DNA of 64,000 nucleotides from Hondaea fermentalgiana (taxonomy: Eukaryota > Sar > Bigyra > Thraustochytrida > Thraustochytriidae): the NCBI GenBank assembly GCA_014084085.1, contig NPFB01000006.1, forward strand, positions 328,027 through 392,026, written 5' to 3'. This document shows positions 30,882-40,143 of this stretch, piece by piece. A program made the position numbers and the translations under genes. Under the pieces are notes generated by a model. It worked only from the letters and a program-made list of their open reading frames with translations. It was not told the origin of the DNA and ran no database searches. Every line of letters begins with the position of its first letter. The first letter of the stretch is position 1.

Positions 30882-33206
30882 ATGGCGGACCTGATGTCCC
30901 TGACGCAGGACGACTCGCTGAACATGATTGACGACGCTGACATGATGTTTGAGGAACCGCGCTTTCTCGCGACGAACGAGCTGCCGTCGGGAGTCTTTGG
31001 CGCGCGTCTCTGCGTCTTTGTGTGCTCCGCATTCCTGCTGCTCTTTTACTCTGCACAGTGGCAAGCGAAGCGCTGCAACCTGGCGCCCATCTTTGTCCAG
31101 ATGGTTACCTGCGTGTACTACTGCCTGAGCACTTTTGTCACTACTAGCTACATGAACCTGGATGTACGCGCGGACGTTAACAGTGAGGAGCACTTTGAAT
31201 TTGCCTTGGGCCGCTACATTTTTTGGATGAGTAAGTTTGCTTTTGGAAGGACTCATTTTCGAGGAGTTCTTGCCGATGGATAGGGCAAAACAAGATAGAC
31301 TGACAGACCGGGTTCATCGACGATGATCTTCGTCCCCTTTGGTTGCTGACCTTCGCTCTACAGTGTGCTGCCCGGTGATCATTTCGAACATGTGCGTTCT
31401 TCTGCATCTTTTCGTACCTGACCTTCTCGACATGGGAAAGACGATCTTCATGATGGTGAAGGACATCTTTATGATTTGTTTTGGTATGCTCGGCGCCGCC
31501 CAGACAGAGCCCGCCCTCAAGGGAGTCTTTGTTGGCGCCGCGACGCTGATTGCTGTAAGTTCCTCACGAAGGAGAGGGCGCGATTTCTTTATCGTAGAGC
31601 TCATGACCTAGGAGAAGGCGTGAACTTGGCATCTTAAAACTTGGAGAAGGCAAGCCTGTATGCTTGAATGTGTTGAGGAAACAGTAGCGAAGCAAACCCC
31701 GTGACACTAACAACCAGAGAATATGATGGAAACGGACGATGATGAATTGCGCAGCTCTGGCTCGCGTACGATATGATCAAGCTCGCCGCGATGCGCAAGA
31801 AGCACTTTGTCGCGCACTCTGAAGGTGCATGGAACTGGATCATTTTCGCCTTGTTGACGTTTTTCGTTTCCTGGACTTTCTTTCCGGTCCTTTACTTCAT
31901 TGGACCTCCTGTGTTCAACCTCGTGGACGAAGCCACGGATAAAATCGGAGACGCTGTTGGAGACCTCTTTGCCAAGAACATGTGCGGCTTTTTGGTGTGG
32001 TATGTGCGCTTTGTTGTTTTGGAGCCGTACACATCACGTTACGCCGCGCAGCACGCCGTGTCCCCGTACGCTTCGAACCTCACGGCTAAGCAGATCAAGA
32101 TGGGCGACATTTCGGAGGACGCGCTCAAACAGCGTCGCATTCGCCGCACGATTGGTCGCCGTAGCCCTGCAGTGCTCATCATTGAGCCGCGCATTGAGAT
32201 GCAGCGCCTCTTTAGCCTCATGCTCAACCAGACAGGAATCATTACGGAATTCGCTTTTGACGTGAACATGGCCGTGAACATGCTCAAGCGCGACCACCTC
32301 GGCACCTACCACGTGATCTTTGTTAATCTTTCCGTCTCCGCGGAGAAGCGCGTGGACATCCAGCGCTTCCGCACGCACTACCACCGCAAGCCGTATTACT
32401 TGCCCGTCCTCGGATACACCTTTGAAGAGGAGAACATGGTTGACGTGCTCGAGCGCGAGGAGCGCCAGCGGACGATCTGCGACGGTGTCATTCGCCACAT
32501 CCTGGATGAGAATCACATTTACGAGCTTGTCTCGCACTGGAAGGACGCGGCCGCACACTGGCGCGACATTGACGTTTCTGCGGACATTGAGCGCAAGCTG
32601 TACGACAACGTCCAGGGCATGCACAGGTCCCCGTCGGCGCACCCTGACGACGAGAGCGAGCGTTCGTTCCGCACGATTGAGGACCAGCGCGAGCACTCGC
32701 CCGGCGCGGAACCTTACTACCAGGGTCCGGCCGACGGTCCGGCATATGGCGCCTACGGTCCGGAAGATGACGCTGCTCCCCGCAGCGCAGCTTCTACGCG
32801 TCAGGTCTCACCCGGCACGCTGCCGGGCCAGGTGGACGGCGACATGGGCTTTGATCCGCGCTCGCGCGCCGGCTCGTACATGCAGGAGGACCCGAACCAG
32901 CGCGTGGCGAGCTACCCGCGCAGCGGCAGCTTTGCGTCCACGGAGTACGGCGGCCACAACTTTGACGCCTACGGACAGGGCCACCCCCAGCAGCAGCACC
33001 AGGGCCATATGATGCACCGCGCCCAAAGCACCGAGTCCATGTCCATGATGGGGCCTGACCCTCGCTTCGCGCAGGGCGGCCCGCCCGGCTCGCCCATGCA
33101 CCGCTACAGCTCGCACCAGAGCTTCAACGGGTACCAGCAGGGCCCGCCGCCGCAGCAGCAACAGGCGCCGTCAAGCCGCAACTTTTTCCGCAATGCATTC
33201 ATGTGA
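30882..33206 (+). CDS. Channelrhodopsin-family protein 2 (RubyACR-like) with receiver-like domain, three exons
   Basis: Exons 30882-31230, 31364-31554 and 31755-33206 join in phase to give 663 residues. It parallels protein 1 along its length. Helix C is GRYIFWMMCCPVIISN (Arg111, Phe114 at the Asp85 position, Trp115, Cys118 for Thr), split by intron 1 inside the Met117 codon. Helix G is IGDAVGDLFAKNMCGFL (Asp250, retinal Lys254). The receiver-like domain (~315-455) reads VLIIEPRIEMQRLFSLML and YHVIFVNLSVS, with Asn371 where phospho-acceptor Asp is expected. The last ~190 residues are Pro/Gly/Gln/His/Met-rich and disordered, unrelated to the tail of protein 1. Donors are GTAAGT in both introns, with TGCTGAC near the first acceptor. 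An anion-channel role and use in zoospore light response are inferences from the family. Confidence 0.86.
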
Positions 33207-33633
33207 TCACGCCGGAGGAAGACGCGGACAAGAGGCACTCAGCTAGCTAGCCCACCAGCAGCGCGTAGAATACAAAACATAAATAGATAACCTTGATGAA
33301 GCGAGCCATTTCGCAACCTACATAGAGAAGTCTGAACTCCACACGTCCTGTCAATGGCGGCGGCGGCCACCTTTTACACCCAGAACAGAATTCGTCCCAA
33401 TCCTGAAGAGAGGTGTAACGGCGATGCCTTGTTTGTCGTCGCGCCAAGCTTGACGGCCAGACAGGCAAACGGAGACCTCCCTGCGCGCCGTCGCTGCCGC
33501 TCGACGTCTGGTCAGTCAGGTCAGGTCAGGTCTGGTCTGGTCTCGAGCGAACGTACCGCCGCCGAAGACGTCTGGCTGGCTGGTGGGACTCGCGAAGTAA
33601 ATCTGCGCGCGACTCGGAGACTCGATACCGCGC
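33207..33633. other. Intergenic, rhodopsin 2 to HNH-like gene
   Basis: No gene is seen. A TCAGG/TCTGG pentamer run lies at 33516-33544, roughly 90 bases upstream of the next ATG. The remainder presumably holds the rhodopsin 3' flank and the promoter of the next gene. Confidence 0.45.
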
Positions 33634-34524
33634 ATGGATGGGATGGCTACGACCAGAACCGAGGCGACCGAAGCGACCGAGGCGCCTCAAGCAGGTCGCG
33701 CGGGCGAGAGGACGGCGCAGGTCTTGCGCGTAGGCGCAGGCGCTCTGGCCGGAGGCTATGCGTTTCTGGTGAGCCTGGCGTGCGGCCAGCTCGTAGCCGT
33801 GGCGCTGGGTCTCAGCTGTGCAGTTCCCGGCCTGAGCTCCTTTGCGGGCGGGGTCCTGACTCTTGGTGCCGCCACGGCGTCGCAAGAAGCCGCGCGGGCT
33901 GCAGGGCGCTCGCGTCGTGGTAGTCCGTTTGTTTTACTGGAATCTATGGAGGCCCGAGCGTGGGGCGTGGCCGGAATTCTTGCCGTCTTCAAGGCCATGG
34001 GCGGTCGATTTGCGAGCACGCTCCCGAGCGATGTCTTGCGTCCAGGGGCGTTTGCCCGCGAGAGTATCCCTGCAGGGCGAGCCTATGCGCGCCCTGCGCA
34101 GCGTACTGCTATTGAGCGCTTGGGTAAAAAACATGGATGCCACACGTGCGGCACGAAAGGTGGGCATGGAAAGGGCCATGCTTCCTTCCACGCAGACCAC
34201 ATGCCACCGAGCAAGCTTCGCGCGAGTGCAGAGATGGGACTTTGGCGTCGTCTCGTAAATCAAGACGTCCAGCAGGTCTTTCTCCCGCAATGCGCGCCAT
34301 GCTCACGCCTGCAGGCGCAAGCCGCGCGCAACTGGAAACCAAATAATTGGACGCCACCAGTCTTGAAGCTTCATCTTGGGGCTTTACGTCCTTATCATGC
34401 TGCGGGCGGAATCTTTGCTTTGGTATACTTCGCACTCAATGAAGTAGAAGTGTCGTCACCAGGTTTACTTCATCAACCCGTCAAAGTGTATTGGACAAGC
34501 GAAGAGGCCCCCTGCAAATCATAA
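33634..34524 (+). CDS. Small membrane protein with HNH-like zinc motif, unknown function
   Basis: Predicted 296 residues from the ATG at 33634. The N-terminal ~30 residues are Thr/Glu/Ala-rich, then one or two hydrophobic helices (about 35-82), and a weaker one near 108-122. A metal-site pattern follows: CHTC (169-172), SFHADHMPPSK (His186, His189) and CAPC (220-223), each pair with two-residue spacing. Two CxxC pairs flanking a DHxPP core resemble the HNH/treble-clef nuclease fold, but the catalytic residues cannot be assigned, so nuclease activity is not claimed. A final hydrophobic segment (258-268) precedes the end. The last ~12 codons (34491-34524) coincide with the first unit of a downstream tandem repeat, so the natural C-terminus may have been replaced. 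Confidence 0.6.
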   Translation: MDGMATTRTEATEATEAPQAGRAGERTAQVLRVGAGALAGGYAFLVSLACGQLVAVALGLSCAVPGLSSFAGGVLTLGAATASQEAARAAGRSRRGSPFVLLESMEARAWGVAGILAVFKAMGGRFASTLPSDVLRPGAFARESIPAGRAYARPAQRTAIERLGKKHGCHTCGTKGGHGKGHASFHADHMPPSKLRASAEMGLWRRLVNQDVQQVFLPQCAPCSRLQAQAARNWKPNNWTPPVLKLHLGALRPYHAAGGIFALVYFALNEVEVSSPGLLHQPVKVYWTSEEAPCKS

Positions 34525-35245
34525 CCATCCTACGACTGCAAGTGGGGAGAAACTCGTTGTTTTTGAACAGCTGACATGCCCCTTGCAAGTCATGACTATG
34601 CTATCGCTGCAAGTGGATAAATTCCTGTCCCTGGCTTTTCCTACATGGGCCTCTCGGGGCGTTTTGGACAGCGATGAAGCCCCTTGCAAATTGTTAGCTA
34701 CCATACGACTGCAAGTGGAGAAACTCGTTGTTTACGGTCAAGTAGAGAAGTCCTTGCAAAATTATCATGACCATGCTGTTGCTTCAAGTGGATGGAGCCA
34801 TATAATTGCGTCATTAGCTCATTCTACATGGGCCTCTCAGGGCGTTTTGGACAAGCGAGGGAACCTCTTGCAAACTATGACCATCCTACGACTGCAAGTG
34901 GAGATACTCGCTGTTTTTGAACAACTGAGAAGTCCCTAGCAAGTCTCGATCATGCTATCGCTGCAAGTCGATACATTCCTGTTCCTGACTTTTTCTGCAT
35001 GGGCCTCTTGGGGACGTTTGGGACAAGGGGAAGAATCCTCTTGCAAATCATAACCATTCTGCTGGTGGAATTGGAACGTTTGCAAGTAGAATATTTGCAA
35101 GTAGAACGTTTGGGACAAGGGGGAGAAACCTCTTGCAAATCATACCATTCTGCTGGTGGAATTGGAACGTTTGCAAGTAGAATGTTTGTAAGAAGTAGAA
35201 TGTCTGAAAGTAGTAGAATGTTTGCAAGTAGAATGTTTGCGTTTG
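34491..35245. repeat. Degenerate ~175-bp minisatellite with nested shorter repeats
   Basis: Copies begin with TTGGACA or TTGGGACA at 34491, 34664, 34847 and 35018, spaced 173, 183 and 171 bases. Each carries CCTTGCAAATCAT-like, CGACTGCAAGTGGAGAAACT-like and TACATGGGCCTCT-like blocks, so each ~175-bp unit itself looks like two half-units. From 35014 the pattern changes to a ~90-bp unit (35018-35106 and 35107-35195) and then to a TTTGCAAGTAGAA short repeat running to about 35245. The array starts inside the 3' end of the HNH-like gene. Confidence 0.85.
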
Positions 35246-35773
35246 CGTTTGGTATCTTTTCTTTGCTTTTTTTTTTTAAAAATTCCTTCTCTGTCAATGA
35301 GATCGCACGTATTGCGAGCATGGACACCGAGATTCTAAGAGTCTCCTTTCAATTCGAGAATGTGAGGGTACCAGACCAATGTGATCAGTCGTTCGGGTCA
35401 AGGCAAAACTGACAATGGCAAAACTTCATGATGTCTCTCATCACTTGATGCGTCAGCTTTTGGCAATCCTTGTCCGGCATGGGCCGGCTGCTTCGACCGG
35501 CACATACGAGGTCTGTCCAGTTCTAGGCCTCCTGTAATGTAACTTTTGGCCCTCGTTTCGGCCCCGGAATTGGACTCGAGCAAAGGAGACTCGACAGCAA
35601 AGCACGTCCACATAGAACTGCACGCACGCACGTACGCGCGCGCGCGAGGAGGCGAGAAGACGGAGCCCGAGGACCAAGCGGGCGCGGGCGCAGGAGATCG
35701 AAACGGTACGAGCGCGTGAATTTGTTGTGTAAGAGTTGCGGGCGTGGACAACGAGACGTGCGTTGCTGCAAAG
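35246..35773. other. Intergenic, after the minisatellite
   Basis: No gene is seen. It includes a poly-T run at about 35267-35276 and a CACG/CGCG run at 35620-35646 before the start of the next gene. Confidence 0.45.
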
Positions 35774-36793
35774 ATGGGCGACGATGTGCAAAATCATGAG
35801 GCCGAGGGCGCGGAGACTGCGCGCGAAGTTGAAGAACAGCAGGTTCGCGAGGAAGAACAAGAGGCCGAAAAAGATGGGAAAACATCGACTGGTACGGCTG
35901 AGGCTATCAAGGCGGAAGAGATCGACAGAAATATGCAGAGTGGAGCAGGCCAAGCCAAGCCTCCCGGGCCAGATTTGGGATTCCCCGGATCGCCGAGGTC
36001 TGGATTCTCTCCCCTGTCGCCGCGCTCGGGTCATTATTCTACAGGCCAACGCGACGGCCTTCAGCGAATGACAGAGGACTCGGTGAGGATCATTCCTTCA
36101 TGGGCCAGAAGTGCAGGCGTCAACTTCGATGTCAACTCGACAGCCGAGGTGCATCACTCCGTAAATTGTTTGCTCTACGCACGGATTGCCCAATTTGTGT
36201 TATGCTTGATTGCTTGGGCATGTGCGGCGGCAAGCATCTCGAACTTTAACTCTCTGTTTCACGAATCAGGGTTTGCAAGTATACAGACTTTCATCTCCGG
36301 CGTTGTCTGGGACCTCGTGCTAATGCTCATGACATGGCTTTACGTGAGTGCAACAGCTGTATTTGGATTCAAGGTCCTTGGCAAGAACTTCGTGTCTGGA
36401 AGCCGGGCCAAGCTGTTCTCGTGGATTGTTGCAGTCGGAGACATTGTTCTCGCGTTTCTGATATTTTCGGCGTTTTCCACCACGGCAAGCAGTGCGCAAG
36501 CTCTCCGTGGATTGAGCAAGCTCATGGACGAACTCGTATTTGGCGGTCTTGCTGGGGATGTCTCATTTGGAATTTCAAAAGCAGGTGCCGCGGCAGCATT
36601 CACCTTTCTCACGTGGGCCACATTCTTATACTCTGCATGTGTTGGCGTGGCGATCCTCAAGGGCTCGCCATACTTGGCACCATTGAATGTCGATGGAGAA
36701 ACGGCCGGCGATGGTTCAGTTGGAAGCCCGCTTTCGTCACCACGCCAGGGCGTAGAGAACGATGACATTTCTCGCACCGTTGCGGAGGTCTAA
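35774..36793 (+). CDS. Four-helix membrane protein with long disordered N-terminus
   Basis: Predicted 339 residues from the ATG at 35774 (MGDDVQNHEAEGAETAREVE). The same frame is open upstream only from a GTG. The first ~110 residues are acidic and coiled-coil-like, then Pro/Ser-rich with SPRSGFSPLSPRSG, which looks like phosphorylation sites. Four hydrophobic helices follow at about residues 145-165, 178-205, 222-245 and 268-292, then a ~45-residue Ser/Asp/Glu-rich tail. The spacing resembles MARVEL-type or other tetraspan scaffolds. It lacks the SRAIxxNKELL motif of the two smaller tetraspan proteins at 23.6 and 25.4 kb, so common origin is uncertain. Function unknown. Confidence 0.65.
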   Translation: MGDDVQNHEAEGAETAREVEEQQVREEEQEAEKDGKTSTGTAEAIKAEEIDRNMQSGAGQAKPPGPDLGFPGSPRSGFSPLSPRSGHYSTGQRDGLQRMTEDSVRIIPSWARSAGVNFDVNSTAEVHHSVNCLLYARIAQFVLCLIAWACAAASISNFNSLFHESGFASIQTFISGVVWDLVLMLMTWLYVSATAVFGFKVLGKNFVSGSRAKLFSWIVAVGDIVLAFLIFSAFSTTASSAQALRGLSKLMDELVFGGLAGDVSFGISKAGAAAAFTFLTWATFLYSACVGVAILKGSPYLAPLNVDGETAGDGSVGSPLSSPRQGVENDDISRTVAEV

Positions 36794-37338
36794 GAGATGA
36801 GAAATGAATTAGATGAAGGAAGCGCGTGACAGGACTTCTTTTTAGCTCGGTGCCGCCAGAATAGAAGTTTGAGTCAGGTTCGTTGTTGTGGAAGAGAGCT
36901 AGCTATTTACGAAGGTCCGAGATAGTTACAACGATGCAAAAGGGACAGATATCATCATGAATAAATCATTTTCTCATTAATCCGGGTCCAAAACCGGTGG
37001 ATGTTTCTTCAGAAGCACAGAGTTTCATGGGGTCGCACTCTCTGAAAGGCTGCATTGTTGTGCGCGCATTCAGTGAGCACGAAATCAGCGAGCTCTAAAC
37101 TCGCTCTCAAATTGATCATATACCGCCTGGCGTCGGGTCATGGGTCAGAAAGTGACAAAGCACGAACGTACACGGTCGCACGCACGTATCGTAAAATCGA
37201 ATCAGACGCCAGGCAGAAATTCAAAAGACGTGAGAAAGACTCACGCCGTTTTTTTCTAGGTATCGCGCGCAATAAGCTACTTTTGGCGATCCCAGTTGTT
37301 CTCGAGAAAGGACGAGGGCATTCCACGGAGTTTCTTTT
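36794..37338. other. Convergent intergenic spacer
   Basis: A 545-base spacer between the 3' ends of the tetraspan gene and the first metalloprotease gene. It is moderately AT-rich, consistent with 3' untranslated and terminator sequence. No other feature is seen. Confidence 0.45.
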
Positions 37339-39897
37339 CTAAAAGTAGCTGACAAAGCACTTTTTCGCATTCGAGTTCGGGGCGGGGTCAGCACCAAATT
37401 CGTCCGCCTCGCACTTGATCTTGGTCTTGGAATCGTAGACCTTGAAGACATACTTGTCATTAGCTCCGTAACGGACGATGCCTGCATCCTTGACAGTGCC
37501 CGACTTTCCGTCCTTGGCAAGCTGATTAAAGTTGAAAGTCATTGGCGTAAACCAGCAGAACTTTTTGTTCTCATCTGGGTTGGGGTCGAAGCCAAAAGTG
37601 TCTTCGTCGCACTTGAACTTGGTCGTGTCAGAGATATCCTCAAAAGCGTAAAATGCATAGACGTCGTCCTTGCCAAATCGAGCAAGACCGGCCTCGGTGA
37701 TCTTGCACTTTTTGTTCTTCTTGGCACACTTTGAGGAGGGAAACGAAATGCCCTTGAGCACCGTCGAAGACGCGGTCGGAAAAGGGGTGGGAGACTTGGT
37801 GGGGGACTTGGTAGGGTAGTTCGTCGTGGCGTACGTGGGGTAATTCGTGGGAAAGGCCGTGGGGGACTTTGTTGGCTTGGGGGTCGGCGGGCCCGAGTAC
37901 TTGCAAACACCCGTGCCATCGCCACAGATGCCTTCGGCGCCATCGTCAGTCGTGCAAGGCGTTCCGTAGTCGGCATAGCCAACGTACGCATTGTTCACCC
38001 TCCAGTTATAGCTGCAGGTATTGCCGTCCGTGCACTGAACGCGGCAGCCGCCGTTCTTGTAGCCACACGGAGACAAGGAGTCGCTCTCGCACGGGTTGGT
38101 GCACAACCCACCGCCACCGCAATAGCCATCGCTGCACGCAGTATCGGCCGTGAGGAGCTTGTTCTTAACGCAACACTCCTTGTCCGAGTATCCGCCTGTG
38201 GTGTAAGGAGATCCAGCGGCAACCATGTAGAACTTGGAGGTACTGCATTCGACCGTGTCGTCAGTGAGCTTGCAGTTCTTGCAACCGTTGCAGTTGGTGG
38301 ATCCATCGGCGCACTCGCATTCTTCCCCATCAGCGATGACGCCATTGCCGCAACCCGACTCATCGTCGTAAACGTTGATGAAAGCGCAAGAGCTGGAACG
38401 GGCCGTCTCGAATTCTCCGCACATTTGATCGCGGCGCGCAAGGCGGAACCGGTACAGACTCGTTCCGAGGATTTGCCCATTGCCGTAGTCCATGATGCCA
38501 CCCGTGTTGTACATCCCGTTCTCAAAGGAGTGCGTGGCAGCGAAGCCGTGGCCGAGTTCGTGGGCAAAGGTTTTCCATGTCCTGCTCGTCTTCTTGGTTA
38601 CACCAGTGTTGTAGTTGAGGTTGCAGAGAGTACCGACGTAGGCGACACCAGAAGAGCTGGCGCTGCAGCCAGTGAAGAGGTGAAAGTGCGCGGCTTGCTC
38701 CTCGTCGTCGTCAAGCTTGCGCACCCAGGTGGTGAGATCATCGAGCTGCGTCGAGAGATCATAAGGGCAGCCGCTGCCCTCTTTGTTACTAGCAAAATCG
38801 GGCCAGCTGCTAGGGATCGAGCCATCAGTCGCAATCCACGTATCCTGAATGACGAGCTTGATGTTCATCTGGATCGTGTACACCTGGGACGCCTTGGCGA
38901 CAGCCGTTTCGATGGCCTCTTGAACGTCATCTTCGGACCCATAGATGCTGTAGAATGCAGCATCAGCGATGGCGTTGACCGAGACCTGGTGGACGCGGTC
39001 ATCGTTCGTGTAGCAGTTCGGGGTGAAGGCGTAGGCGTCGGCAAGACGGCGACCCGCAGGCGAGATCTCGTTCGTCGTCAGATCTGCGGTCTTGACAAGA
39101 GCAGACTTTTTGGTTCGAGTTGCGTTCCTCGACTCGTAACCAGCCTTTACGAGACGGTTGATCTTCTTGGTCTCATCGCCGGGAAGAATGGTGAGGTCCT
39201 CGAGATCCTGGCTCTTGAGGATCACATCATCGGGGGCAGTGCGTTGACTGCAGTCCGTGTCCTCTTCCTCGTCATCGTCGCTAGCAGCGCTACGACGGAG
39301 GTGGCGAGGGCTCTCGGCGGTGTTGGCGTTGACATCAACGTCGGGATGCAGGAGCGAGTCGCCGGCTCCGGAGACCTCGAGCCAGAACTCGGACTCGGGA
39401 AGGGTCGCCAGGTCGCGGCTGTGGATGTCCTTGAGAAAGCGCTCGCGGTGGGTAACCTCGAAGGACTTGGTGCCGTTGCGCACGTAGAGATGGGCACGAT
39501 TGTCTTCGGGGCGGTAGGAGCAGGTGAACCAGCCGAATTCGTGCTCGCCCTCAAAGATGAACTTGGCATGCCTGCTTTCCCGAGTCTTTACAATGTGCTG
39601 GCCGTCGGGCGATCCAATGCGGAGCTTGCCGTTCTTGGCGTACAAGTGGCGTACGCGCGAGAGCTCGTGCGAGACGTAGACGTGTTCACCGGCGCGGACG
39701 TCAATCTGAATTCTGTCTTCGTCGAGGCGACGCACGGAGAAGTGCTCGACGGGGTGGAAGAGGCGGTCCTCCTCGTTTTCGTCGTGGTGAAGGTGGATGG
39801 CCTGCTTGCTGCTCTCAAGCGCTGAGACTGGGCTCTGGCCGAGGATGCTGGCTGCGAGGCTCGCAGCCAGGACTAGCGCTGCGGTTGTTGATCGCAT
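37339..39897 (-). CDS. Secreted ADAM10/17-like metalloprotease, copy 1
   Basis: A single exon of 852 residues. Residues 1-26 are a signal peptide. The ~270-residue prodomain contains acidic stretches. The metzincin site HELGHGFAATH spans residues 446-456, with a Met-turn GGIMDYG shortly after. A disintegrin-like segment starts near 510 (SGCGNGVIADGEECEC) and is followed by a Cys-rich region. This order matches ADAM10/17-type M12B enzymes, but there is no transmembrane helix. Instead a Pro/Thr/Ser linker (about 664-709, PTKSPT-type repeats) joins a C-terminal region of two similar modules. An AGRR site near 290 could be the propeptide cleavage point. Likely secreted and active on extracellular or wall proteins (inference). 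Copy 2 is at 46693. Confidence 0.87.
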   Translation of the reverse strand: MRSTTAALVLAASLAASILGQSPVSALESSKQAIHLHHDENEEDRLFHPVEHFSVRRLDEDRIQIDVRAGEHVYVSHELSRVRHLYAKNGKLRIGSPDGQHIVKTRESRHAKFIFEGEHEFGWFTCSYRPEDNRAHLYVRNGTKSFEVTHRERFLKDIHSRDLATLPESEFWLEVSGAGDSLLHPDVDVNANTAESPRHLRRSAASDDDEEEDTDCSQRTAPDDVILKSQDLEDLTILPGDETKKINRLVKAGYESRNATRTKKSALVKTADLTTNEISPAGRRLADAYAFTPNCYTNDDRVHQVSVNAIADAAFYSIYGSEDDVQEAIETAVAKASQVYTIQMNIKLVIQDTWIATDGSIPSSWPDFASNKEGSGCPYDLSTQLDDLTTWVRKLDDDEEQAAHFHLFTGCSASSSGVAYVGTLCNLNYNTGVTKKTSRTWKTFAHELGHGFAATHSFENGMYNTGGIMDYGNGQILGTSLYRFRLARRDQMCGEFETARSSSCAFINVYDDESGCGNGVIADGEECECADGSTNCNGCKNCKLTDDTVECSTSKFYMVAAGSPYTTGGYSDKECCVKNKLLTADTACSDGYCGGGGLCTNPCESDSLSPCGYKNGGCRVQCTDGNTCSYNWRVNNAYVGYADYGTPCTTDDGAEGICGDGTGVCKYSGPPTPKPTKSPTAFPTNYPTYATTNYPTKSPTKSPTPFPTASSTVLKGISFPSSKCAKKNKKCKITEAGLARFGKDDVYAFYAFEDISDTTKFKCDEDTFGFDPNPDENKKFCWFTPMTFNFNQLAKDGKSGTVKDAGIVRYGANDKYVFKVYDSKTKIKCEADEFGADPAPNSNAKKCFVSYF

Positions 39898-40087
39898 TGT
39901 GCCTTGCTATCTCGCTGCTTTTGCTTTGGCTCTGCTTCGGGCGGCCACCTTGGTTGGCGTTCAATGGCTCAATCAATCAATCAGCCAAGGCTCCCAGCCA
40001 ATGTGCGAGCTCGCCAAAGGCTGCTGCTCCCGGTCCAAGCTACGCGGAGCTCGCTCGCTTGCTCGACGAGTAGCAAGTCCTTTGCAG

Positions 40088-40143
<56 letters not shown>

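Noticed and set aside
34491..35245. CRISPR-like array
   Set aside because: The repeats are long, degenerate and contiguous, without unique spacers of constant length, and the DNA is eukaryotic.
38425..39825. 466-codon plus-strand open frame
   Set aside because: Antisense to the first metalloprotease; the matching antisense frames in copy 2 (47791-48303 and 48355-49344) reflect the same codon bias.
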